Shown here: positions 1 to 6,196 of the stretch, one piece after another
How the letters are laid out: the number at the start of each line of letters is the position of its first letter
How positions within the stretch are numbered: position 1 is the stretch's first letter
Assembly (NCBI GenBank): GCA_964444805.1
Contig: CAYUIK010000052.1
Coordinates: 1-6,367 of the forward strand
Source of the DNA: RECG01 sp964444805
GTDB taxonomy: Bacteria; Bacillota_I; Bacilli_A; Acholeplasmatales; Acholeplasmataceae
Reading direction: 5' to 3'
DNA length: 6,367 nucleotides
Notes under the pieces: model-generated
What the model saw: the letters and a program-made list of their open reading frames with translations, nothing else
Databases searched by the model: none
What the model was told of the DNA's origin: nothing
Made by a program: the position numbers and the translations under genes

Positions 1-2528
1 GCAACCAACACGAACTCCTTTTTCGCTCGTGTCGTTGCGACATTAATGAGCTCTTCGTTGTTTTTGAGCCAGTCAAAGGTTTTTGGTGAACTGTATTTCG
101 TAATCGCCGGTGTCAAATAAATGTGATCCTTTTCATCACCCTGAAACGTATGTACCGTTCCGATTGAAACATTTTCCAAGCCCATATCTTCAGCAATCAT
201 TCGAAGCTCGTTGGCCTGATTCCGAAAAGGTGTAATAACACCGACATCGTCGAGTTTTCGGGCTTTAATATCTTCGAACACGCTTCTGGCTTCATGTTCC
301 GAGGTGTTCCGTTCGTTCGGGCGAGTCGTCTTTTGATGATCGATGTCGATGTAACGTAAAGCCTGCTTGTGAAGATCCCCTTTTACCTGCACTTTCAACT
401 GGCTCTGGTAATACTTTTTGTTGCTGAAGTTGATAATATCCGGATGACTGCGATAATGGTAACGAAGAAGAAGACTGCTCGATACGTTGTCGACCTGTTG
501 CATGACTTTGAGAACCGAATTCTCAATATAATCGTATACCTCCGGTATGCCGTACTTTTTGAGTAGTTTTACGTTGTTCTCGCGAGCAAGGGTGATCACC
601 GGCCGCAATTGGCTCTGATCACCGACAAGAAGCAGACGTTTTCCTCTCATGATCGGCAATAGCGCATAACCGGTTGAACACTGGCTCGCTTCATCGATAA
701 TGACGAGGTCAAACATGGGCTCGGGATCACCGAGTCGGTAAGCGGATTGATTGGTCGTCATGACGATTGGAAAAACTCTAAGGAGTTCTTTGAATCGTTC
801 ACCGTTCTTAACATACCGATTAAAGAGCCTGAGTTTCTCTTCCTCGTTGTCGTGGTCGATGATGCCACGCAGTTCCTTGTACTTGGGCTCTTCAAGTCTA
901 TTCAAGTGCTTGATCGACGTGAAAAAAGCCCAGGTCAAGAACGTATCATCGGCCTTGACGACGTGCGCATGCACGTCTTCATCGGTAATTCGTTCTATTT
1001 TTCTGTATTCGGTTTCTTTTAGATCGATTAAAGAATCGATTCTTAGACTCAAATTGAACTCGTCATCGAGGGTCTCTTTCATAGTCTTGAGAACGTCGAT
1101 CTCTTCTTCGAGGTCGCTCTTTTTCTCATAGTCCTCGATTATGGCATTGAGATCACTCATCCTGTCCCTATTCGATAGGCCGATACGCTTGAGTTTATCA
1201 TCTTCCGCTTTGAAGCGGCGATGCACTCTCAAAATGTCTTTGAGTTCATTCAACGTTTTTAGTACGGCTTGGTTGTTTCCAAGTCTCAATATCGGAAAAG
1301 GAATGGTCTTGCCGCGCGATTTCAAAACATTAGTCTTTTTCAGGATGTCATCGATTGGTTTGTTGTTGTTCGATGAAACCAAAACGGTCTGTTCGTTGAA
1401 GAAAGCGGAAATGATCAGATTTGTTATACTGTGGGTTTTGCCCGTTCCCGGTGGTCCCTGAACATAGGTTATCGGATATTTGAGGGCGTTATAGATGACA
1501 CGGAGTTGATCGACATTGATTTTGGAATCGGTGACAACGATATCGAATTTCCGTTTCCCACCCCGTTTCGTCGTATCCATATTCCCGAAAAAGGCGTTGA
1601 GCGGTTTGGAAAGGGTGCCTCGCTGTTTATGCTCGGCGATTGCGTCGAGGTTCTCGAAGATGCGTTGATCGTGTTTCCTGACGATGTCGACGAAATATGG
1701 ACGATCATCGAGTCGCTCCTTTCGAACAGGAAGCACTTCAGCAAGCATATTTTTGGCTTGTTCCGGTTCCCTTAGATACAATTCGGTGAACGCTTCCGTT
1801 TCGATATCGAGATAGTTGTGAAGATTATGTCGAAACGCATCATGTTTGTCCGCTAGAAACTCGTAATTGAAAACCGTATCGGAACTTAAAACGAGTGCTC
1901 GCCTGTTGGGGTTGAACATGAGTTTTCGATAAGCGACGATGAAAAGCCCCTTTTTTGTCTGAATACCGAGTTCATTGATCGAAAGCTCAGTCTTCTCTAA
2001 ACCGCGATGAGCGTCCTGTTTCGCCAGTCTTTCGATTCGTTCTGTCATGATGCCGATCTGTTCAGGCGATAGCATGTACTGTCCATCAGCAGGTTTTTCA
2101 ATCTCTTCGAGGTCGATTCCTTTGATCAAAACGCTCTTCTTCTGATAAGGAACGGAATCAAGGTGAATGCATTCCTTAAGATATGTGATGAGGTGCTGGT
2201 TAAATCGGTCGAACTTGAGCCACTCGTAATCCTTGGGATTGGCTTCGATCCCGGCAATCAGGCTGGGGCTCTGGTCATAGGTCGTGTGCTCGAGAATCCA
2301 AGCCTTTTTGATCCCGGACATGTAAATCGAGACATCTTTCAAAAGACCTTGGTTCTTGTGATCCACCATGGTGATATTGAACGTATCGACGATGAGCCTT
2401 TTCTCTTTCGGAATGATCCTTTTTACCGCACACCAGTAGTGGGTCACGTCATTTGCCTGGTTTAAATACTCGATCGAAAGCCATCGTGCTTCTTTAATTG
2501 CTTTTGATACAATTCCACTTATGTCCAT
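1..2528 (-). CDS. DNA2/NAM7 (Upf1-like) superfamily 1 helicase with WYL-like N-terminus, 3' end cut by window edge
   Basis: This is an uninterrupted frame of 842 codons that runs off the left edge. Seen in order: Q-motif-like INVDQL (Q341), Walker A GPPGTGKT (358-365), Walker B IIDEAS (D612, E613), motif III GDQSQL (636-641), motif IV YRSHP (692-696), motif V TVHTFQGDE (791-799) and motif VI VATTRAKK (arginine finger R834). A charged, probably coiled-coil stretch at about 440-530 fits the 1B stalk of SF1B enzymes. Residues 10-85 resemble a WYL/SH3-like barrel, and 86-340 are not recognised. Family knowledge predicts ATP-driven 5'-3' movement on DNA or RNA in the cytoplasm. Its biological role (repair, RNA turnover or defence) is not shown. 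The ATG at 2528 was chosen because AAGGGGG lies seven bases upstream; an ATG four bases earlier is out of frame and stops after 12 codons. Probably 60 or more residues, perhaps including a further domain, are missing. Confidence 0.93.
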   Translation of the reverse strand, partial: MDISGIVSKAIKEARWLSIEYLNQANDVTHYWCAVKRIIPKEKRLIVDTFNITMVDHKNQGLLKDVSIYMSGIKKAWILEHTTYDQSPSLIAGIEANPKDYEWLKFDRFNQHLITYLKECIHLDSVPYQKKSVLIKGIDLEEIEKPADGQYMLSPEQIGIMTERIERLAKQDAHRGLEKTELSINELGIQTKKGLFIVAYRKLMFNPNRRALVLSSDTVFNYEFLADKHDAFRHNLHNYLDIETEAFTELYLREPEQAKNMLAEVLPVRKERLDDRPYFVDIVRKHDQRIFENLDAIAEHKQRGTLSKPLNAFFGNMDTTKRGGKRKFDIVVTDSKINVDQLRVIYNALKYPITYVQGPPGTGKTHSITNLIISAFFNEQTVLVSSNNNKPIDDILKKTNVLKSRGKTIPFPILRLGNNQAVLKTLNELKDILRVHRRFKAEDDKLKRIGLSNRDRMSDLNAIIEDYEKKSDLEEEIDVLKTMKETLDDEFNLSLRIDSLIDLKETEYRKIERITDEDVHAHVVKADDTFLTWAFFTSIKHLNRLEEPKYKELRGIIDHDNEEEKLRLFNRYVKNGERFKELLRVFPIVMTTNQSAYRLGDPEPMFDLVIIDEASQCSTGYALLPIMRGKRLLLVGDQSQLRPVITLARENNVKLLKKYGIPEVYDYIENSVLKVMQQVDNVSSSLLLRYHYRSHPDIINFSNKKYYQSQLKVQVKGDLHKQALRYIDIDHQKTTRPNERNTSEHEARSVFEDIKARKLDDVGVITPFRNQANELRMIAEDMGLENVSIGTVHTFQGDEKDHIYLTPAITKYSSPKTFDWLKNNEELINVATTRAKKEFVLV

Positions 2529-2535
2529 CCATAAT

Positions 2536-2542
2536 CCCCCTT
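2536..2542 (-). promoter_or_regulatory. Ribosome binding site of the helicase gene
   Basis: On the minus strand AAGGGGG ends seven bases before the ATG at 2528. It decides between two overlapping ATGs: the one at 2532-2530 is only three bases from the G run and opens a 12-codon dead-end frame. Confidence 0.75.
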
Positions 2543-2549
2543 ACAGACC

Positions 2550-2555
2550 ATTATA
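2550..2555 (-). promoter_or_regulatory. Extended -10 promoter of the helicase gene
   Basis: The minus strand reads TGGTATAAT, a perfect TATAAT with the TGn extension. The position of a -35 box, 17 bases upstream, is a T run (2573-2578) rather than TTGACA. Transcription would start near 2543, giving a leader of only about 15 bases that carries the ribosome binding site. Confidence 0.7.
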
Positions 2556-2572
2556 CCACGTGTCTATTGATT

Positions 2573-2598
2573 AAAAAAAGACCTCAAAATCGGGTCTT
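2573..2598 (-). terminator. Rho-independent terminator upstream of the helicase promoter
   Basis: On the minus strand AAGACC, a nine-base loop and GGTCTT form a 6-bp stem that runs into a T7 tract (2579-2573). It would stop transcription coming from the lipid kinase region, about 480 bases after that gene's stop codon, or end a short transcript of its own. Confidence 0.75.
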
Positions 2599-2645
2599 CC
2601 TTTCGAAAGATGATTGGTTCGTCTAGACCACGAAGAGCACGAGCA

Positions 2646-2717
2646 TCAAAAAAGAAGAAAGAAGAAGCCATACAAGAAATGGATGGCTCCATTCATGATG
2701 AATATATGCCTAAACAT
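2646..2717 (-). CDS. Possible 23-residue hydrophobic peptide (very uncertain)
   Basis: An ATG frame of 23 codons encodes an almost wholly hydrophobic peptide ending GFFFLLF, with an internal ATG at 2696. A competing frame through the same bases, closing with the TAG at 2625-2623, reads FLVWLLLSSFLMLVLFVV, also membrane-like, but has no ATG start. Weak promoter-like boxes lie just upstream (TAGACA, 16 bases, TATTCT), and the terminator at 2573-2598 lies just downstream, so a short transcript of about 130-150 bases is conceivable. There is no ribosome binding site, and the hydrophobicity may simply follow from T-rich sequence. Small membrane-active peptides of this size occur in type I toxin-antitoxin loci, but no toxin family is recognised here. 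Confidence 0.15.
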   Translation of the reverse strand: MFRHIFIMNGAIHFLYGFFFLLF

Positions 2718-2734
2718 GAGAATAGGTTTTTTTA

Positions 2735-2752
2735 GGAAGTTGTCTAACTTCC
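2735..2752. repeat. Perfect 7-bp hairpin beside a homopolymer run
   Basis: GGAAGTT, a four-base loop and AACTTCC form a perfect stem. On the plus strand a T7 run (2727-2733) precedes it and purines (AAGAGAAGA) follow, so a plus-strand RNA could extend the stem by A-U and G-U pairs after one mismatch. On the minus strand an A7 run follows, so it is not a normal terminator there. No function is assigned. Confidence 0.55.
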
Positions 2753-2827
2753 AAGAGAAGATTTTTACGTCTTTTCGGTAGGAATTCAATTAAACGAACA
2801 TATCCGTATCGCAATCGAAGAAAGGAT

Positions 2828-2849
2828 GGAAACAACAAAAAATGTTTCC
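2828..2849. repeat. 7-bp hairpin in the intergenic stretch
   Basis: GGAAACA (2828-2834) and TGTTTCC (2843-2849) are perfect inverted arms around an 8-base loop. On the minus strand the loop is T-rich and no T run follows the stem, so it does not look like a terminator. It lies within the possible 3' untranslated region of the lipid kinase transcript. Confidence 0.5.
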
Positions 2850-2952
2850 TTTCCCGGTCAAAAAAGACGATACCCTTGTATCTATTTTACGCGTTTTGTC
2901 TGACAACACCGAACCCATATGAAATAAAGCGATATTCATGACATAGTCATGC

Positions 2953-3060
2953 TCAAAACAACTCGTCGCAATGATCACATTCGAAAGGATCTAGTGGCGT
3001 TTTGGGTACGTGCGGGCGATATAATTCTTCTTTTAATCGATTTTTATGGAATTCAATCAA
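2953..3060 (-). CDS. Small frame ending in a CxxC motif, either a separate small gene or a -1 frameshift tail of the lipid kinase
   Basis: From a TTG at 3060 the frame runs 35 codons to TGA (2955-2953). It is hydrophilic and ends in FECDHCDELF, with CxxC and nearby histidines that could bind a metal; I recognise no family. There is no ATG or ribosome binding site before the TTG. The same frame is open upstream through the stop of the lipid kinase gene, where it is the -1 frame relative to that gene, and a T7 run (3095-3089, minus) sits six bases before the kinase TAA. A slip there would give a product of about 260 residues with this tail after the last membrane helix. A true small gene, a sequencing indel in the run, or chance are the alternatives. 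Confidence 0.35.
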   Translation of the reverse strand: MIEFHKNRLKEELYRPHVPKTPLDPFECDHCDELF

Positions 3061-3077
3061 GCAGTTTGAAGGTGCTT

Positions 3078-3734
3078 TTAGATCAGTGAAAAAAACATGA
3101 GTAAAAGATATGTGAACAAGGACGTTCCAAGCGGTATGCTCAAGTTATCGAATCCTTTAGGTGTATGTAGTTCGATCAGTGTCGCGATACCAGCAACAGC
3201 GACCGCGAGATAAGCATGACTCGGCCAGGCTATCATAAACACAATCAGCGCGACAACAAATGACGAGATGAACATGGCAATCGTCCCGGCGACCGTTTTA
3301 CCGGGAGCGATCGTTCGCGTGCCATAGGCTTTACCGACGATCGCGGCAGTTCCATCGCCATAACCGAGAATTAAAATACCCATCGCACCGATCATTGGTT
3401 CGTCATAAGCAAACGTGATGACGACTAAAATGAAGAGTGATATCGGATAGTAAACGGTCCCGAAGTGGCCTTGTCCGTTTCGTTCCATCGGTTTGATCAG
3501 GTTTTTCTTGTATGAATAATGGTTCAATATGATGAAAGTGAGGGGAGGAATCATCGCGAACAAGACATGATCGAACAGAATCATCGCGAGAATCCACCAG
3601 TTCGAAACGCCAATGTGAATGAACTTTCGTGCGCCTTCGTCTCCTAGAATTTTTGACTTTTGCAATACCGAGGAAAGCCCAATGACAAAAAAGATCAAGA
3701 CATAGGATAACAGTAATCCCAGGTAATTGTTCAT
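3078..3734 (-). CDS. Dolichol/phytol kinase-like polyprenol kinase family integral membrane protein
   Basis: The protein has 218 residues and about seven hydrophobic helices (near 3-22, 43-72, 92-108, 113-128, 150-168, 172-188 and 199-217). Conserved blocks of the SEC59/VTE5/DGK1 superfamily are visible: RKFIHIG (36-42), GYGDGTAAIVGKAYG (124-138), GKTVAGTIAMF (145-155), and E188 followed by DNLSIPL (196-202). Known members phosphorylate a lipid alcohol (dolichol, phytol, diacylglycerol) using CTP or a similar nucleotide; related CDP-diglyceride synthases make CDP-lipids. The substrate here is unknown, and a polyprenol or isoprenoid alcohol is an inference. Where several relatives have an acidic residue in the KxxEG block, this protein has alanine (A149). 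The start at 3734 is supported by AAAAGGTGG six bases upstream. The gene appears to be transcribed alone from a promoter near 3890. Confidence 0.85.
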   Translation of the reverse strand: MNNYLGLLLSYVLIFFVIGLSSVLQKSKILGDEGARKFIHIGVSNWWILAMILFDHVLFAMIPPLTFIILNHYSYKKNLIKPMERNGQGHFGTVYYPISLFILVVITFAYDEPMIGAMGILILGYGDGTAAIVGKAYGTRTIAPGKTVAGTIAMFISSFVVALIVFMIAWPSHAYLAVAVAGIATLIELHTPKGFDNLSIPLGTSLFTYLLLMFFSLI

Positions 3735-3740
3735 CGTTTT

Positions 3741-3749
3741 CCACCTTTT
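3741..3749 (-). promoter_or_regulatory. Ribosome binding site of the lipid kinase gene
   Basis: Minus-strand AAAAGGTGG with a six-base spacer (AAAACG) to the ATG at 3734. The good spacing supports this start over internal methionines. Confidence 0.75.
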
Positions 3750-3750
3750 G

Positions 3751-3861
3751 TCATAAGATGTTTCGTGTTCCGTTCGATTCGTTCGTCTTACGCGATGCTA
3801 GAACCATCATTCTTTTCGTATAAACGTCATATCCATAGGCACGACATGCATCGATGACCAC
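3751..3861 (-). CDS. Possible 36-codon upstream frame before the lipid kinase (very uncertain)
   Basis: A GTG frame of 36 codons ends with TGA at 3753-3751, 16 bases before the lipid kinase ATG, with that gene's ribosome binding site in the gap. The peptide contains VIDACRAYGYDVYTKRM, which has a protein-like composition but matches nothing I can name. No ribosome binding site precedes the GTG, and the frame stays open back to a TAA at 3888-3886. A second leader frame of 23 codons starts with ATG at 3878 and ends at 3807 in another register. Either could be a leader peptide coupled to the kinase, or chance. Confidence 0.18.
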   Translation of the reverse strand: MVIDACRAYGYDVYTKRMMVLASRKTNESNGTRNIL

Positions 3862-3878
3862 CGGATCGAACGATGCAT
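3846..3878. repeat. Inverted repeat in the lipid kinase leader, possible operator or leader hairpin
   Basis: ATGCATCG (3846-3853) and CGATGCAT (3871-3878) are perfect 8-bp inverted arms separated by 17 bases. Each arm contains the self-complementary ATGCAT. It sits just downstream of the candidate -10 box, spanning roughly +3 to +35 of the predicted transcript, where it could act as a repressor site or fold as an RNA hairpin. Confidence 0.5.
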
Positions 3879-3887
3879 CTAATAGTT

Positions 3888-3893
3888 ATTCTA
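3888..3893 (-). promoter_or_regulatory. Candidate extended -10 promoter of the lipid kinase gene
   Basis: The minus strand reads TGGTAGAAT, a TGn extension followed by TAGAAT, five of six matches to TATAAT. Upstream is A/T-rich (TATATATA), with no good TTGACA at normal spacing. Transcription would start near 3881, leaving a leader of about 147 bases. Confidence 0.4.
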
Positions 3894-4058
3894 CCACGAA
3901 AGAGGTTTTGTATATATATGACCTTCTTTTTCTCACTTTTTTACCAAGCTCTCTTGAACATATTCGTGTGGGAAGCCATGCATTGACCATCGAATCCTTT
4001 CCAAACCGCTCGAAGACATGATCGGGCAAGCGACCTTCTTGGAAAGCGTCGCGTTCTT

Positions 4059-4083
4059 GTTTCCTTCGTTTTAAGAAAGAAAC
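4059..4083 (-). repeat. Minus-strand RNA hairpin in the intergenic stretch
   Basis: As minus-strand RNA, GUUUCUUUC and GAAGGAAAC pair over nine positions with one G-U pair around a seven-base loop. On the plus strand the same position would be a C-A mismatch, so the minus strand is favoured. No T run follows and no function is assigned. Confidence 0.35.
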
Positions 4084-4152
4084 TAGGAATACAGCTCTAG
4101 AAAGCCAATATATGGCGGGGAATCTCATGTCGTTTCATGTGATTCAAACGAA

Positions 4153-4176
4153 TAAAAAACTCCGATTATGGAGTTC
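4153..4176 (-). terminator. Rho-independent terminator of the HD-GYP gene
   Basis: On the minus strand AACTCC, a six-base loop and GGAGTT form a perfect 6-bp stem followed directly by a run of T (to 4154). It begins about 15 bases after the TAA at 4193-4191, as expected for the end of that transcript. Confidence 0.88.
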
Positions 4177-4190
4177 GTTCAATCGATTTT

Positions 4191-6164
4191 TTACTGGAAC
4201 GAATCGTAGATGTCCGAAAACAGATCGGAAACGCGAATAAAGGCGTCGACGATCTCCGGGTCGAAGTGTTTCCCGGATTCATCAACGATCATCTCGTAAC
4301 ACCTTTCATGGGGATAAGGTTCCTTATATGGTCTTTTCGACCTTAAGGCGTCATAGACGTCGACAAGACCGACGATTCGTGCTTCTAAGGGGATGTGGTT
4401 GCCACTAAGTCCTTGGAGATACCCTGAGCCGTTCCACCGTTCGTGATGGTAGAGTGCGATCTGTCGTCCCATTTTGATGATGGGATTCTTCTCATAGTGC
4501 TTGAGCATTTCTTGTAACAGATCCGCACCGGTTTTTACGTGTAACTTGATCACTTCGAATTCCTGATCCGTGAGTTTCCCGGGTTTCGATAGAATATCAT
4601 CGGGAATGCTTACCTTACCGAGGTCGTGCAAAGCCGCTGCGTAAAAGAGGTCTTCGAGATAGTCATGGTCGATTCGGTTCGAATATTTTGGATTCTTGCG
4701 TAAACTCGAAGCGAGCACTTTCGACAAGTGTTGCACGCGCTCGACGTGAAGACCCGTATCGACGTCTCTCGATTCGGTCAATTTGGCCAAGGCGATAATC
4801 GATGCTTTGTGCGAGCGATCGACTTCCGTGATTTTCGTTTGAATCTCGGACTCGAGCTGTTCCCGGTAGAGGCGCATCTCTATTTCATCCGCCTTCCGTC
4901 TCGTGATATCCTGTTTGATATTGACGAAATGTCTGATCACGTTTTCATCATCATAAACCGGAGTGATCGATGTTGATTCCCAATAATGGGTTCCGTCTTT
5001 TCTCTTGTTGTAGAGTTCGCCTTTCCACTCCCGTCCATTGGTAATCGTTTCCCAGATCGAAGCGTAAAAGGCATCATCATGATATCCGGACTTAAGAATG
5101 CTCGGATAGTTTCCGATGACTTCATCTCGCGTATAACCTGTCATGGATGTAAACGTGGGATTAATATATTCGATCATGCCCTCGACTGTCGTGATAACGA
5201 TGCCAACCGGTGATTGATCGATGGCTTGTGTGATCGCCCGATGATAGAGTTCCTTTTGTTTTTGCTCGCTAATATCGATGTGAACGCCAACCATCGTCTT
5301 GGGGTTTCCGTCACGATGACTGATGATTCGACCGACATCCTTGACCCAGACATGATGGCCTTGTTTGTGTTTCATGCGAAACTCGGCCTGATAGACCGGT
5401 TCGTTTCCCGCCAAGACGTTTTCGATCGCTTCGATTGACTTCTGAAGGTCTAGCGGATGGGTTAGGTTTTTCCATGTATCGAGATTGATCGGCTGAAGTT
5501 CCTCCAAGTGATAACCCAGCATCTCTGCCCATTTTTCATTGAAAATCGTGTGATCCGTTTCGAGATCCCACTTCCAGGTCCCGACACCGACAGCATCGAT
5601 CAATTGTTTCAAGTCACTCGTAACATGAAATCGGATGCGGCGAATCGCTGCGTTTAGTATTCGTGTGAACGGTCGAATCTCGCGAATGGTCTTGTCGTTG
5701 CAGGACATTGGCGTGTCGATGTGTTCAAGCACGAGGCATCCATAGAGCCGATCCTCATGAATCAAGGGTTCGGTTATAAGACCTTGAACTTTTTTTTGTT
5801 TTAGCAAAACGCTTAAACGGTCGGATACGTCCAAAGAAGACGTCGCTTTCAAACAAAACCCATGGCCTTGTTGATGCTTTTCAACAATTGGCCGCATATC
5901 ATCCATAGCGAGGTCTTTCAATCCCAAGCCTTCATCCTTTTCATCCGTCTTAGCGCTGTAGGCGATCTTCGCCATGTGCTCACCGTGATCGTACATACAA
6001 ACATAAACCTGATCGGCTGACACGTGGTCTTTGATCAGGTTCAATGCTCGTTTCATCGTATCCATATGTTCGTCATCGCGCATCAACGCGAAAAGCTCTG
6101 CTAGATCGAACAGATCGCGTTCAACGCGTTTGCCGGTTTTTACATGATTCCGATCGCTCATCAT
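4191..6164 (-). CDS. GAF-PAS-PAS-HD-GYP sensor, predicted cyclic-di-GMP phosphodiesterase
   Basis: The 657-residue protein has no signal peptide or membrane helix, so it is probably cytoplasmic. A GAF-like domain lies at about 22-172, a PAS_3-type domain at 190-302 (WKWDLETDHTIFNEKWAEMLGY region), a second canonical PAS at 304-424 (MTGYTRDEVIG, then GREWKGELYNKRKDG), a linker helix at 425-455 and the HD-GYP domain at about 456-645. Probable metal and catalytic residues are H473, H513-D514 with K517 (HDLGK), H542, H573-H574 and D602. Family knowledge predicts hydrolysis of c-di-GMP to pGpG or GMP, gated by the sensory domains; their ligands are unknown. The signature reads GYL (581-583) instead of GYP, and D469 stands where some trinuclear members have glutamate. 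The first of two adjacent ATGs was chosen because GAAAGGG lies 11 bases upstream. The gene has its own terminator. Confidence 0.95.
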   Translation of the reverse strand: MMSDRNHVKTGKRVERDLFDLAELFALMRDDEHMDTMKRALNLIKDHVSADQVYVCMYDHGEHMAKIAYSAKTDEKDEGLGLKDLAMDDMRPIVEKHQQGHGFCLKATSSLDVSDRLSVLLKQKKVQGLITEPLIHEDRLYGCLVLEHIDTPMSCNDKTIREIRPFTRILNAAIRRIRFHVTSDLKQLIDAVGVGTWKWDLETDHTIFNEKWAEMLGYHLEELQPINLDTWKNLTHPLDLQKSIEAIENVLAGNEPVYQAEFRMKHKQGHHVWVKDVGRIISHRDGNPKTMVGVHIDISEQKQKELYHRAITQAIDQSPVGIVITTVEGMIEYINPTFTSMTGYTRDEVIGNYPSILKSGYHDDAFYASIWETITNGREWKGELYNKRKDGTHYWESTSITPVYDDENVIRHFVNIKQDITRRKADEIEMRLYREQLESEIQTKITEVDRSHKASIIALAKLTESRDVDTGLHVERVQHLSKVLASSLRKNPKYSNRIDHDYLEDLFYAAALHDLGKVSIPDDILSKPGKLTDQEFEVIKLHVKTGADLLQEMLKHYEKNPIIKMGRQIALYHHERWNGSGYLQGLSGNHIPLEARIVGLVDVYDALRSKRPYKEPYPHERCYEMIVDESGKHFDPEIVDAFIRVSDLFSDIYDSFQ

Positions 6165-6175
6165 GGCACCACTCG

Positions 6176-6182
6176 CCCTTTC
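6176..6182 (-). promoter_or_regulatory. Ribosome binding site of the HD-GYP gene
   Basis: Minus-strand GAAAGGG lies 11 bases before the first ATG (6164) and 14 before the second (6161). The spacing is slightly long but favours the first ATG. A GAGTGGTG stretch between them is a weaker alternative. Confidence 0.5.
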
Positions 6183-6196
6183 AAATCTGCATAACT

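Larger units (their letters stand above)
2599..2952. other. Non-coding or unassigned stretch between the CxxC frame and the terminator
   Basis: No recognisable gene is present. It holds two hairpins (2735-2752 and 2828-2849), an 11-base palindrome TTGTCTGACAA (2896-2906) and pyrimidine-rich minus-strand sequence that gives hydrophobic peptides in two frames. A GTG-initiated frame of 62 codons (2978-2790, minus) lacks a ribosome binding site and resembles no family I know. The stretch could be a long 3' untranslated region, a small RNA locus or decayed sequence. Confidence 0.5.
3735..4152. other. Long leader/intergenic stretch between the HD-GYP terminator and the lipid kinase
   Basis: About 420 bases without a recognisable gene. 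It holds a candidate extended -10 promoter (3888-3893), an 8-bp inverted repeat (3846-3878), a minus-strand hairpin (4059-4083) and a GCCA-N5-TGGC element (4104-4116). An ATG frame of 80 codons (4128-3886, minus) exists, but it has no ribosome binding site, is very rich in arginine and lysine, and matches no family I know, so I do not call it a gene. A further 28-codon frame beginning at an ATG near 4015 is equally unsupported. Confidence 0.5.

Noticed and set aside
369..2465. Several plus-strand frames of 65-126 codons and a minus-strand frame of 91 codons across the left third of the window
   Set aside because: All lie inside the 842-codon minus-strand helicase frame, which carries every SF1 motif in order. 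They show no family motifs or ribosome binding sites of their own.
2828..2849. Hairpin considered as a terminator for the lipid kinase
   Set aside because: No T run follows the stem on the minus strand; the T-rich part is in the loop.
2790..2978. Minus-strand GTG frame of 62 codons
   Set aside because: No ribosome binding site, no family resemblance, a composition rich in Cys, Phe and Met with no clear pattern, and it overlaps the end of the more protein-like CxxC frame in another register.
3403..3744. Minus-strand frame of 113 codons overlapping the lipid kinase
   Set aside because: It is out of frame with the kinase, which has conserved family blocks, membrane helices and a good ribosome binding site; the overlapping frame is low in hydrophobic pattern and is a shadow.
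3886..4128. Minus-strand ATG frame of 80 codons between the HD-GYP gene and the lipid kinase
   Set aside because: No ribosome binding site, an erratic Arg/Lys-rich composition and no recognisable motif; most likely a chance frame in intergenic DNA.
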